Part shown: positions 47,021 through 55,277 of the stretch, in pieces
Layout: each line of letters starts with the position of its first letter
Position numbering within the stretch: the stretch's first letter is position 1
Origin: Gardnerella piotii
GTDB taxonomy: Bacteria > Actinomycetota > Actinomycetes > Actinomycetales > Bifidobacteriaceae
DNA length: 64,000 bases
Assembly: GCF_003397585.1 (NCBI RefSeq)
Contig: NZ_QJUV01000001.1
Coordinates: 1,342,825 to 1,406,824, forward strand
Direction: 5' to 3'
Notes under the pieces: generated by a model
Told to the model about the DNA's origin: nothing
What the model saw: the letters and a program-made list of their open reading frames with translations, nothing else
The model's database searches: none
Translations under genes and position numbers: made by a program

Positions 47021-48403
47021 TTACTCAATAATTCGCAAAGCGAGCGGCTTTGCGCACACAGCACCCACCTTTTGCAAATCCGCAAGAATTGCGCTCAAAT
47101 CCGCCTCTGTGCAATCTTTTACAAGCACGCGCAAATCGCCAGGGCCGCCGATTCCGCAAGCTGGGCAATCGCCTTCGCCATCGTATTGAGTTTGGCAAAG
47201 CATAGGCAATCGTTCCGCGTTAACTCCATGCTCCTCAAACACATCCATCACTTCGCCGCAAAGAGCAAGCGAAGTATCCTCCATATTGCATCGCACAACA
47301 AAGTCCGCACGAATCGAGCGCGTGGAAGCCAAAGATTTGGCGTTATACATTGGCACACTAGCATCGTTGCAGCCGCGCGCTATGTTTCTAGCAGCTCCAA
47401 CAATATCTCCAACAACCGCGCTTGCTGTTGGCGCGCCGCCAGCGCCGCGGCCGTAGAACATAAGATCATCCGCCGCTTGCGCTTTAACAAAAACGGCGTT
47501 AAAACTGCCATGAACGGAAGCCAGCGGATGCTCTTTGCTAACCAACGCTGGGTAAACGCTTGCGCTCACTGCGACACGCGTGTCGCTTGCAACCGCCGCA
47601 AGCAACTTAATCACACGATTTTGCGCACTTGCTGCCGCAATATCTTCAGCCGTGATCGCGCTAATTCCTTCAACACTAACGTCATCAATGCTTATTGGCA
47701 TTTGGAATGCAAGTGTTGCAAGAATCGCAGCCTTGTTTGCTGCATCAAATCCTTCAACGTCTCCTGTAGGATCCGCCTCCGCATATCCCTTTTCTTGAGC
47801 TGCGCGCAAAGCCGAATCAAAATCAAGCCCGCGAACCGTCATCTCGTCAAGAATGTAGTTTGTAGTTCCGTTTACGATTCCAAAAATTTGCGTGATTTTG
47901 TCGCCCACAAGCGACTCTCTAAGTGGGCGCAAAATTGGGATTGCGCCTGCAACAGACGCCTCAAAGCTTAAATCCACTCCGTTTTTTTGCGCGCACTCGT
48001 AGAGTTCTGGGCCAAACTTTGCAAGCAACGCTTTGTTTGCCGTTACAACCGATTTTCCGCATTCTAGCGCAGTTTTTACAAATGTGTGCGCTGGTTCCAA
48101 ACCGCCAATTAGCTCAACTATTACGTCTATATCTTCGCGTTTACAAATCGCTCCTGCGTCTGCGCTTAAAAGATCTTTGGAAATCCATGGCGCGTCCACT
48201 TCTTCTGGATGCAAGCACGCAACCGCAGCAAGCTCTAGCGGAGCGCCGATTCTTGCAGATAGTTCAGCGTTTTCTTCCACTATTAGACGCGCTGTTTGCG
48301 ATCCTACTGTTCCAGCGCCTAAAAGACCCACGCGGATTGGATCTGCGGCAAAGCAATCGTCATTTGCGCATTGAGCGCTTTCTAAATTGTTTTTGTCTAA
48401 CAT
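47021..48403 (-). CDS. hom: Homoserine dehydrogenase with C-terminal ACT domain
   Basis: NAD(P)-dependent reduction of aspartate semialdehyde to homoserine. In 460 residues: the Rossmann start VGLLGAGTVGSQTARLI; KSVVTANKALLA; the catalytic region with GIVNGTTNYILDEM and KGYAEADPTGDVEGFDAANK; and an ACT domain over the last 90 or so residues that would allow threonine feedback. TAGGAGG before ATG 48403 is the strongest ribosome site in this region. hom-thrB form the threonine pair; thrC is not in the window. Confidence 0.97.
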   Translation of the reverse strand: MLDKNNLESAQCANDDCFAADPIRVGLLGAGTVGSQTARLIVEENAELSARIGAPLELAAVACLHPEEVDAPWISKDLLSADAGAICKREDIDVIVELIGGLEPAHTFVKTALECGKSVVTANKALLAKFGPELYECAQKNGVDLSFEASVAGAIPILRPLRESLVGDKITQIFGIVNGTTNYILDEMTVRGLDFDSALRAAQEKGYAEADPTGDVEGFDAANKAAILATLAFQMPISIDDVSVEGISAITAEDIAAASAQNRVIKLLAAVASDTRVAVSASVYPALVSKEHPLASVHGSFNAVFVKAQAADDLMFYGRGAGGAPTASAVVGDIVGAARNIARGCNDASVPMYNAKSLASTRSIRADFVVRCNMEDTSLALCGEVMDVFEEHGVNAERLPMLCQTQYDGEGDCPACGIGGPGDLRVLVKDCTEADLSAILADLQKVGAVCAKPLALRIIE

Positions 48404-48499
48404 AGACGCCTCCTAACTTAAATCAATATTCAATTAAATAAATTCAATTTACACAAACAGATTCACACTACACAAACAGATTCAACCTACGCAAATAAC

Positions 48500-49510
48500 C
48501 TACACAAACAACATAAGCAGATTCAGCAAAACGGACGCAATCAAGAATCCCATAACTCCAACGGTTCCGTACAATGCTTTTGTTCCAGCACTTCCGCGAA
48601 TCTCCAGCGGCGAATCGTAGAATTCAAGATACCTCTTGCGGCGCGCAAGTAGCACAATTCCAAACACAAACATAACAATCATAAACATTGCGTAAAGGCC
48701 TATAAACATAAACCCAGGAGCCAAATCCGCAATCTCTTGCGTGTTCAAGTTTTCAACCTTAATAAGATCTCCATTTGAATCCATCATGTTGTTTGAAATC
48801 CACATTGCTATAACGCTTCCCTGGAAGTTTACAATCATGTGCAAAAATACGCTGTACCTAAGCTGCGACGTGCGAACGTACATGTATCCAAACACAAGAC
48901 CAAGTCCAAAAGCGTAGAAGAACTGGAACATGTTCATGTGGAAAAGCGCAAACGCCAATGCAGAGAACACAATCGCGCGCTTTTCGCCATACACGCGCAA
49001 CCTGTCTATAATTTGCTTTCTAAATAGCCATTCTTCCACAACTGGCGCCAAAAATACCACAAAAAGCAGCGTTTCCCACACGTTTCCGCCTGCTACAACG
49101 TCTGCAATCCTGTTCTCGGCTTTTCCGCCAGAAATAAGCGCAGAAGCAACAAGCCCAATGTAACTTCCTGCATACATTATTGGCACGCTAACGGCAAAGA
49201 ATCCGCCAAATTGGCGCAAAGACATAGTAAACTTGCGAGTTTCTATTGCTGGAGTGCGTCTTAGAACAAGCATTGCAAGCGGCAACGCTATTAAGTATTG
49301 CGCAACGTCCGAAGAAACAAAGGAGCTTAGCGAAGGACTTAAAACACCTTTTGGAACAAAAATGCTAATCAACTCGCCAATTAAAAGCGTTGCAAGAATC
49401 CACGTAAATAGGAACACGCACAGCGACACTCCTACAGATCCTTGACGTCTGCGCGCAATCGTGTACGCGTCTGGATGCTGCTTGTTTGCAAGCTTACGCT
49501 GTTTACGCAT
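48500..49510 (-). CDS. CPBP family intramembrane glutamic endopeptidase
   Basis: Membrane protein of 336 residues with about eight hydrophobic segments and the CPBP (Abi) motifs. Motif one is the EEWLFRK glutamate pair, motif two is FALFHMNMFQFFYAFGLGLVFGY, and motif three has HMIVNF. Family members process prenylated or bacteriocin-related peptides or regulate membrane proteins; no partner gene suggests the substrate here. CGGAGG lies just before ATG 49510. Confidence 0.9.
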   Translation of the reverse strand: MRKQRKLANKQHPDAYTIARRRQGSVGVSLCVFLFTWILATLLIGELISIFVPKGVLSPSLSSFVSSDVAQYLIALPLAMLVLRRTPAIETRKFTMSLRQFGGFFAVSVPIMYAGSYIGLVASALISGGKAENRIADVVAGGNVWETLLFVVFLAPVVEEWLFRKQIIDRLRVYGEKRAIVFSALAFALFHMNMFQFFYAFGLGLVFGYMYVRTSQLRYSVFLHMIVNFQGSVIAMWISNNMMDSNGDLIKVENLNTQEIADLAPGFMFIGLYAMFMIVMFVFGIVLLARRKRYLEFYDSPLEIRGSAGTKALYGTVGVMGFLIASVLLNLLMLFV

Positions 49511-49522
49511 TTTTACCTCCGA

Positions 49523-50668
49523 CTAGTCTAAAATCACGCCTTCAATAAGCTTTGTGATTAAATCGCTATAGCTTATTCCTGTTGCTTCCCAAGCTTTTGG
49601 ATACATGGAAATTGGCGTAAAACCAGGCATTGTGTTGATTTCGTTAAGGATTACGCGGCCGTCTTTAGTTACAAAAGAGTCCACGCGACTTAGCCCTCTG
49701 CCATCTGCCGCCTTAAATGCTGCGAGCGCCGTTTTGCGAACGCGTTGCAAAGTCTCTTCTGGCAAATCTGCTGGCACTTCAACGTGCGAAGCCGCAGAAT
49801 CCATGTATTTGCTGTCAAAATCGTAGAACTGGTCTTCACCAGCCTGGCGCTTGTCGAGCACAACTTCTCCAGGCCAGCTGGCTTTTGGCTCTTCACCATC
49901 GCGCGCTGCAAGAACCGCGCACTCAATTTCTCGCGCGTCAATTCCTTGCTCTATCAATACTCGCCAATCGTGCTTTGAAGCCTCAAAAACAGCATCTGCT
50001 AAAGCTTTAGCATCGCGCGTTTCTACTTTTGTAACTCCAAAACTAGACCCTGCTCGGCTTGGCTTTACAAAAAGCGGATACTCTAGTTTTGCTTCTTCAA
50101 CTTGCTCAAGAATTTCGTTTGCGTACGCTACGAAGCGATTTGCCGCGTCACTTTCAAACTTGCGCGCGTCCAGTGCGATTCCAGGAGCAACATTAATTCC
50201 TGCTGCCTTAAAAAGCTGCTTTGCGTAATACTTATCCATGCACGCAGCAGATGCCAAAACTCCGCAACCAACGTATGGAACTTGCATCATTTCTAGCAAG
50301 CCTTGCAAAGTGCCGTCTTCGCCGTTTGGCCCGTGAAGAACTGGAAAGACTGCGTCAATATGCCCCAGGCTTGTAAGCGTGCCATCCGCCTCTCGCACCA
50401 AAAATCCGTCTGCGCCCTTTGCTGGGTCTAGCACAACATCGCGCGTTTGCGCGGTTTTTGTGATTACTGGCAGTTCGCCTTGTTCCATGCGGAAGTTTCG
50501 CGGATCTTCGCCGCCAACAATCCACTCGCCTTGCTTTGTGATTGCAATGCGTACAATATCGAATCGACTTTCGTCTACAGCACTGAGCACTCCAGCAGCC
50601 GATATGCAAGAAATCGAATGTTCGTCTGCTTTACCGCCATACAAGAACACTACACGCTTTTTCGTCAT
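49523..50668 (-). CDS. ddl: D-alanine-D-alanine ligase
   Basis: ATP-grasp ligase making the D-Ala-D-Ala end of peptidoglycan precursors. The 381 residues include FLYGGKADEHSISCISA, VFPVLHGPNGEDGTLQGLLE, YPLFVKPSRAGSSFGVTKV, and the C-terminal LNEINTMPGFTPISMYPK with DGRGLSRVDSF. The length matches the longer DdlA-like group. AGAGGA precedes ATG 50668. Confidence 0.96.
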   Translation of the reverse strand: MTKKRVVFLYGGKADEHSISCISAAGVLSAVDESRFDIVRIAITKQGEWIVGGEDPRNFRMEQGELPVITKTAQTRDVVLDPAKGADGFLVREADGTLTSLGHIDAVFPVLHGPNGEDGTLQGLLEMMQVPYVGCGVLASAACMDKYYAKQLFKAAGINVAPGIALDARKFESDAANRFVAYANEILEQVEEAKLEYPLFVKPSRAGSSFGVTKVETRDAKALADAVFEASKHDWRVLIEQGIDAREIECAVLAARDGEEPKASWPGEVVLDKRQAGEDQFYDFDSKYMDSAASHVEVPADLPEETLQRVRKTALAAFKAADGRGLSRVDSFVTKDGRVILNEINTMPGFTPISMYPKAWEATGISYSDLITKLIEGVILD

Positions 50669-50842
50669 TTTTTTCCTCTATATATTTTGAATTATTTTAG
50701 CTATCTTAGATTATTTTAGTTATTTTGAATTATTTTGAATTATTATTTTTGCTTACGATTTACGCGACCACGACTAACGCACTTACGATTTGCATGCTTA
50801 CGATTAACACGCGGCTTTCGCAACTGCTACTTTCGCGCTTCG

Positions 50843-51838
50843 CTACTCCTCGCAAACATCGTTATCAAAAAGCAATGCAAGCATCTCTTGGCACGAGATT
50901 CCTTCTTCTAACACGCGAGCCATTGCACTCGCAAGCGGAGTTGCAACTCCCAAACGCTTGCCCATTGCCACAACCGCGCTAGTAGTTGGAACGCCTTCCG
51001 CAACGCCATTGCTCACAGCGGTTGCTTCTTCAACGCTCATGCCTTTTCCAAGATTGGCGCCAAAAGTGTAGTTTCGACTTAGCGGAGACCCACAAGTTGC
51101 AACTAAATCACCAAAGCCTGCAAGTCCTGCAAATGTGCGCGAATCTGCGCCTTCCGCAACGCCCAATGCCGTCAACTCTGCAAGACCGCGAGTTTCGATC
51201 ATCGCAGCCGTGTTTTCGCCGTAACCAGCTCCTCGAGCCATGCCAACTGCAAGCGCAACAACATTTTTAAGCGATCCGCACATTTCTACGCCGATTACGT
51301 CGGTGGAAACAAACGCCTTAAAATAGCTGTTTGAGCAAGCTTTTGCTACAACTTCGGCATTCTCGCGATTCTCGCACGCAACTACCGCCGCAGCATGCTG
51401 CCTTAGCGCCACTTCTTTGCTTAAGTTTGGCCCAGATAGTGCCGCAAAACGGTTGCGCGGTAAGTTCAAGGCCTCGCACACAACTTCGTCCATACGCTTG
51501 CCTGTAGCTCGCTCAATGCCTTTCATAAGCGAAACAACAATCGCATTTTGCGGAATTTTGCCAGCAAATTCTTCGAGTGCAACGCGCGCAAATTGTGCTG
51601 CAATCGCAACTACTACAATGTCTGCGTTTGCTACAGCTTCTGCGCGATCCCCCGTAGCTGTCATGTTTTCTGGCAAACGCTCTACGATTGGCAGTCTCAC
51701 TTCGTTGCGGTGATTATCTCGAATGCCTTCAACAATTTGCGGCTCTATTGCCCACATTGTCACTTGATTTCCCGCGTCTGCAAGCACCTGCCCAAACGCC
51801 GTACCCCAAGCTCCAGCACCCAACACCGTAACGTTCAT
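50843..51838 (-). CDS. gpsA: NAD(P)-dependent glycerol-3-phosphate dehydrogenase
   Basis: Reduces dihydroxyacetone phosphate to sn-glycerol-3-phosphate for phospholipids. The 331 residues begin with VLGAGAWGTAFGQVLADAG (dinucleotide fold) and have SGPNLSKEVA, GVEMCGSLKNVVALAVG (catalytic Lys) and GFGDLVATCGSPLSRN. Together with plsC upstream on the same strand it supplies phosphatidic acid synthesis. The ribosome site is poor. Confidence 0.96.
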   Translation of the reverse strand: MNVTVLGAGAWGTAFGQVLADAGNQVTMWAIEPQIVEGIRDNHRNEVRLPIVERLPENMTATGDRAEAVANADIVVVAIAAQFARVALEEFAGKIPQNAIVVSLMKGIERATGKRMDEVVCEALNLPRNRFAALSGPNLSKEVALRQHAAAVVACENRENAEVVAKACSNSYFKAFVSTDVIGVEMCGSLKNVVALAVGMARGAGYGENTAAMIETRGLAELTALGVAEGADSRTFAGLAGFGDLVATCGSPLSRNYTFGANLGKGMSVEEATAVSNGVAEGVPTTSAVVAMGKRLGVATPLASAMARVLEEGISCQEMLALLFDNDVCEE

Positions 51839-51899
51839 GTTTACGCCTAGCCTTTCGGTTTATTAGTGTAAACCGCTTTGGCTTTAAGCCATTTGTAGC

Positions 51900-52110
51900 G
51901 ATTTACAACTAGTCAACTCATAGTCAACCTAGTCAACTTAGTCAACTTTTAATCACACTATTACATAATTCTACACAGTGCGCTTTACGGGCATTTTGTG
52001 AAGACTTTATTAGTGATTTATTAGTGACTTGCTTACGATTTTCTAATAACTTATCACTGATTTATCAACGATTTACTTACGACTTGTCAACAATTTACGA
52101 CTTATCGAAT
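51900..52110. repeat. A/T-rich spacer with degenerate tandem repeats
   Basis: The 288 bp between gpsA and plsC hold AGTCAACT-type octamer repeats (51913-51948) and TTATTAGTGA/ACTTATCA-type decamer repeats after 52010. No gene or clear terminator is visible. Confidence 0.55.
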
Positions 52111-52126
52111 CGCAAATTTGCAACCA

Positions 52127-53050
52127 CTATTCTTTGACTCTTTTCATAAGCTTGTAATCGAAGTATCCTTCTGGCGATTTTTCGCCGCGAATCTCTTCCA
52201 TAATTTCCGTCATGCGCACGCGTACGCGACGAGCCAATTCGGCAGCAGACTCCATTGGCGGCAAATCGCCCCAATGCTCCATATCTTTTAGAAGATCCGA
52301 ATAGTCAAGACGCGCATCGTAGCACATTACAACGTTCTTCCTTGGCCACGGCCACCAATGATTAATGCTTGCAGCACCCCATGTAACAGCGCAAAATAGC
52401 GGAATTTGATGCCCCAGCATGCGCGATGCTTCGAGTGCAATAACTCCGATTCCTGGCTTCATGCTCATAGGCCATTTTTGAGGGTCGCGCGTAACTGTTC
52501 CTTCTGGCCATACGCTAAGCGGCCTGCCGTTTGTTAGGATTTTAATCGATTCTTCTTCGATTTCGCGCGCTTTTCCGCTTCTGCGCGGAACTGGTTGCAT
52601 GCCAACAAGCTGGAACCATTTTCCTAAGATTGGCCAATGCGCAAGTTCTGCTTTCGCCATGTATCGCGGACGGCGGCCTTGGTGGAATAGAGACGTCATT
52701 GGCACAAAAACGTCGAACATTGTAACGTGCGTGCAAGCGGTTATAAACACGCCTTCTTCTGGCACGTTTTCTAGTCCCCATGCGCGCACTTTACAACGAG
52801 ATCTAAGCACTCTAGACGTTCCTTCGAGCAGGCGCTCGGTTGCCTTTGGATTTTGCGCGTTGATTTCTGCCGCATTTGGCGTACGCGCGCCAGTTGGGTA
52901 GTAATAAGTAGGATCAACTAACTTGTGTGCGCGCGCTAAGCGTTCTACTTGCTCATCGCTGAGCGGCTTAACTGCGCTTCTAGGCGAAGGTTTTCCTTTA
53001 GATACCATACGTCTATTGTGCCGCAAAGTATAAACCGCGAAATATTCCAT
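52127..53050 (-). CDS. plsC: 1-acyl-sn-glycerol-3-phosphate acyltransferase family protein
   Basis: Acylates lysophosphatidic acid to phosphatidic acid at the membrane. The catalytic HxxxxD box appears as ACTHVTMFDVF, followed by the second family block FQLVGMQPVPRRSG and the WPEGTVTRDP motif. The roughly 307-residue length from ATG 53050 includes an N-terminal extension; ATG 53008 (MVSKGKPSPRS) is a real alternative, and neither has a good ribosome site. Neighbouring gpsA supports the phospholipid role. Confidence 0.9.
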   Translation of the reverse strand: MEYFAVYTLRHNRRMVSKGKPSPRSAVKPLSDEQVERLARAHKLVDPTYYYPTGARTPNAAEINAQNPKATERLLEGTSRVLRSRCKVRAWGLENVPEEGVFITACTHVTMFDVFVPMTSLFHQGRRPRYMAKAELAHWPILGKWFQLVGMQPVPRRSGKAREIEEESIKILTNGRPLSVWPEGTVTRDPQKWPMSMKPGIGVIALEASRMLGHQIPLFCAVTWGAASINHWWPWPRKNVVMCYDARLDYSDLLKDMEHWGDLPPMESAAELARRVRVRMTEIMEEIRGEKSPEGYFDYKLMKRVKE

Positions 53051-53082
53051 AAGCACACTACATGATTACGCCAATCTGTGTA

Positions 53083-53296
53083 GAGATTCGAGATTTTTCG
53101 CAGCGAAAGAGGCGTTTCGCTCGCGCGGTCTAAGCGCGCTCGCGTCTTCGCCGCACGTAAAGTCCACTGGACTTTACGTTTGAGCGGCTCAGCGAATCGA
53201 AGTGCATTCGCGCGCTACGCTTTAAGCGCTCATGCAAGTCGATTCGCAGTCCTCCGATGGTGATTCGCTGAAGTAGCAAGAAAAATCGAGAATCTC
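53083..53296 (+). repeat. Structured intergenic repeat, copy G (near-identical to copy A)
   Basis: 214 bp, the same length as 33515-33728 and differing at only a few bases near the left end and at one base of the loop (CTACGCT versus CTACTCT). Bounded by GAGATTCGAGATTTTTC and GAAAAATCGAGAATCTC. Its first stem reads CGC-tc-GCGCG/CGCGC-tc-GCG. The 506-bp gap 53051-53556 consists of this copy, the element below and little else. Confidence 0.88.
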
Positions 53297-53327
53297 AGGC
53301 GACTAGTGATACGCAATTGTTCAAGCA

Positions 53328-53518
53328 TGCAAGAGGGCTGGGTGATTCTTGGTCGAACAGTATAAGAGCGGCAGCCGATACCCAATAACACAATGGCACA
53401 CGCCTACAAACAAGCTTCAACCAAAAATAAAATCAAAGCCAAATCGGAACAACCGCAACAACAAACTACACGTAAGAGGCGGAGCGTTGTGAGACAAGAA
53501 ACACCCAGCCCTCCTGCA
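53328..53518. repeat. 191-bp element with imperfect terminal inverted repeats; possible ncRNA
   Basis: TGCAAGAGGGCTGGGTG at the left is matched, inverted, by CACCCAGCCCTCCTGCA at the right (16 of 17 positions), and pairing continues inward with TTCTTGGTC/GACAAGAA. The interior is A/C-rich on the plus strand with no long reading frame. It could be a small mobile element or a long-hairpin RNA of 6S-like build; I cannot decide. Confidence 0.55.
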
Positions 53519-53556
53519 CACCAAGCGAGGAAAACCGCTCGCGCGTTACAGCGCGC

Positions 53557-54429
53557 TTATGCAACGACTGATCGTAGTTTCGGCACAATTCTCGCTACCA
53601 ACCCGTGTTTAGGCGAGCACACCCACGCTAGAACAAACATAAAAGTCGCAACCAAAACGATTGTTCCGCCAGTAGCAGTGTCTAAACTCCAAGACAAGTA
53701 CATTCCAAGAATCGAAGAAGCGCACCCAATAGCAGGCGCCAAAATCATCATCTTTCCAAGTCGGTCAGTAAGCAATCGCGCAGTCGCCGCAGGCGTAATC
53801 AAAAGCGCTAAAACAAGCACGTTTCCGATTATTTGCACAGATACTACTACAGCAATAGCAACTAAAACGTATAACATTCCATCCAACCACGCTACTGGCA
53901 AGCCCATTGCGCGGCTTGTTTCTCGGTCCATCGAAACGCATACTAGCTCTTTGTGGAACATCATTAAAAGCGTTACGATTATTAACCCTGTTATTGCCAC
54001 TACAGCAATGTCGGAGTCTGGTATTCCTGTAATGGAGCCGAATAGGAACGATTCCAGGGATCCTGCATAGCCAGAAGCTTTTGATATTACTACGATTCCG
54101 AGCGCAAAGGCAGACACAAAAAATACGCCTATAAACGAGTCTTCGCGAAGCCTGCGATTTTGGCTAAAGATTGATACGATTAGCGCAGTTGCAACTCCTG
54201 CGAGCGCGCCGCCAAACAGCAAGTTTCCTTGCAGAACAAACGCGATTGCAAGTCCTGGAAACACGGAGTGCGCCACTGCGTCTCCAATAAACGCCATTCC
54301 GCGTAGCACCACGTAGCATCCAACTACGCCGCAAATTACGCTAGAAAGGCACGCCACTATAAGCGCTTTGAGCAAAAACCAAAGGTCTGGGTTTGTAAGG
54401 TCTTGTATAAAGTCGATTGGAGATAGCAT
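53557..54429 (-). CDS. Metal-type (ABC-3 family) ABC transporter permease, anchored-repeat system
   Basis: Membrane subunit of the ZnuB/MntB family. The 290 residues have about eight hydrophobic segments with VLRGMAFIGDAVAHSVFPGLAIAF near the N-terminus, the family's most conserved block. Its ATG overlaps the ATPase stop (TAATG), so translation is coupled. It is the last gene of the six-gene operon. Family and context fit uptake of Zn, Mn or Fe; the metal is not readable from sequence. Confidence 0.9.
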   Translation of the reverse strand: MLSPIDFIQDLTNPDLWFLLKALIVACLSSVICGVVGCYVVLRGMAFIGDAVAHSVFPGLAIAFVLQGNLLFGGALAGVATALIVSIFSQNRRLREDSFIGVFFVSAFALGIVVISKASGYAGSLESFLFGSITGIPDSDIAVVAITGLIIVTLLMMFHKELVCVSMDRETSRAMGLPVAWLDGMLYVLVAIAVVVSVQIIGNVLVLALLITPAATARLLTDRLGKMMILAPAIGCASSILGMYLSWSLDTATGGTIVLVATFMFVLAWVCSPKHGLVARIVPKLRSVVA

Positions 54430-55229
54430 TATTTTTCTGCCCCACTTTCATGCGCCATAACGCGCTCTACAGCTTTGATTAGTGGATTTTGCGCATCCAC
54501 ATGGAATGTTTGCACCCATTGATTTGCGTTTAACGATTCTGGAGCGCCATCTCCTACTATGCTTCCGTCAAAAAGCATGATTCTAGAACACGAGTTTATA
54601 GATCCGATTATGTCGTGCGAGCTCATCAAAATAGCTTCTCCCGACTTTGCTAAATCCAAAAAAAGACTCGTGAGTAGCTCTTGAGTAGGCATGTCTAAGC
54701 CTGTAAATGGCTCATCTAAAAGAAGCAATCGCGGCTGCCCTGCAAGAGCGCGCGCAACGAGTACGCGCTGCCTTTGCCCGCCCGAAAGCTCGCCGATTGT
54801 GCGATCCCTAAAATCCGCCATTCCTGTGCGCTCAAGAGAAGCGAGAGCTATCTCGTAGTCTTCTGTTTTTGCGCGACGAACGTAGCCAATGTGACGAATG
54901 CGACCCATCATTACTACGTCTAGTACAGAAAGTGGAAAATCCCACGCAATATCGTGGCGTTGCGGCACGTAACCAACGTTGTTTACTCGCGAATTAATCA
55001 AAGATTCATCGCTTTTACTAGCGTGCACTTCGAGTTTTCCAGAATGCGGTATTAGCCCCATAATCGCGCGGAAAAGCGTTGTTTTACCAGCTCCATTTGC
55101 GCCAAGAAGCCCAACAAATTCGCCGCTTTTAATCGTAAATGAAACGTCTTTTACAATCGTGCGGCTGCCGTAACTTACGCTTAAGTTTTGCGCATTTATA
55201 ACAGTATTCGCGTCTATATTCGCATCCAT
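54429..55229 (-). CDS. Metal-type ABC transporter ATP-binding protein, anchored-repeat system
   Basis: ATPase of the ZnuC/MntA family, 266 residues. Walker A is GANGAGKTT, the Q-loop lies in GYVPQRHDIAWDFP, the ABC signature is LSGGQRQRVLVARAL, Walker B is LLLLDEPFTGLD, and the switch histidine is in MSSHD. ATG 55229 is preferred because GAGGGAAAT lies directly upstream; the frame extends to 55250. It is sandwiched between the solute-binding protein and the permease with no gaps, so the three form one transporter. Confidence 0.93.
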   Translation of the reverse strand: MDANIDANTVINAQNLSVSYGSRTIVKDVSFTIKSGEFVGLLGANGAGKTTLFRAIMGLIPHSGKLEVHASKSDESLINSRVNNVGYVPQRHDIAWDFPLSVLDVVMMGRIRHIGYVRRAKTEDYEIALASLERTGMADFRDRTIGELSGGQRQRVLVARALAGQPRLLLLDEPFTGLDMPTQELLTSLFLDLAKSGEAILMSSHDIIGSINSCSRIMLFDGSIVGDGAPESLNANQWVQTFHVDAQNPLIKAVERVMAHESGAEK

Positions 55230-55277
55230 ATTTCCCTCATTAATCTTCATAAATCCAACATCAATCTCACTTAAATC

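Noticed and set aside
53083..53296. Insertion sequence remnant
   Set aside because: No transposase fragment is found in any frame, and paired ends differ among family members, so a standard IS derivative is not supported.
53393..54070. 225-residue open frame on the + strand opposite the ABC permease
   Set aside because: It lies antisense to a clearly conserved permease, starts inside the inverted-repeat element and has no ribosome site or family features.
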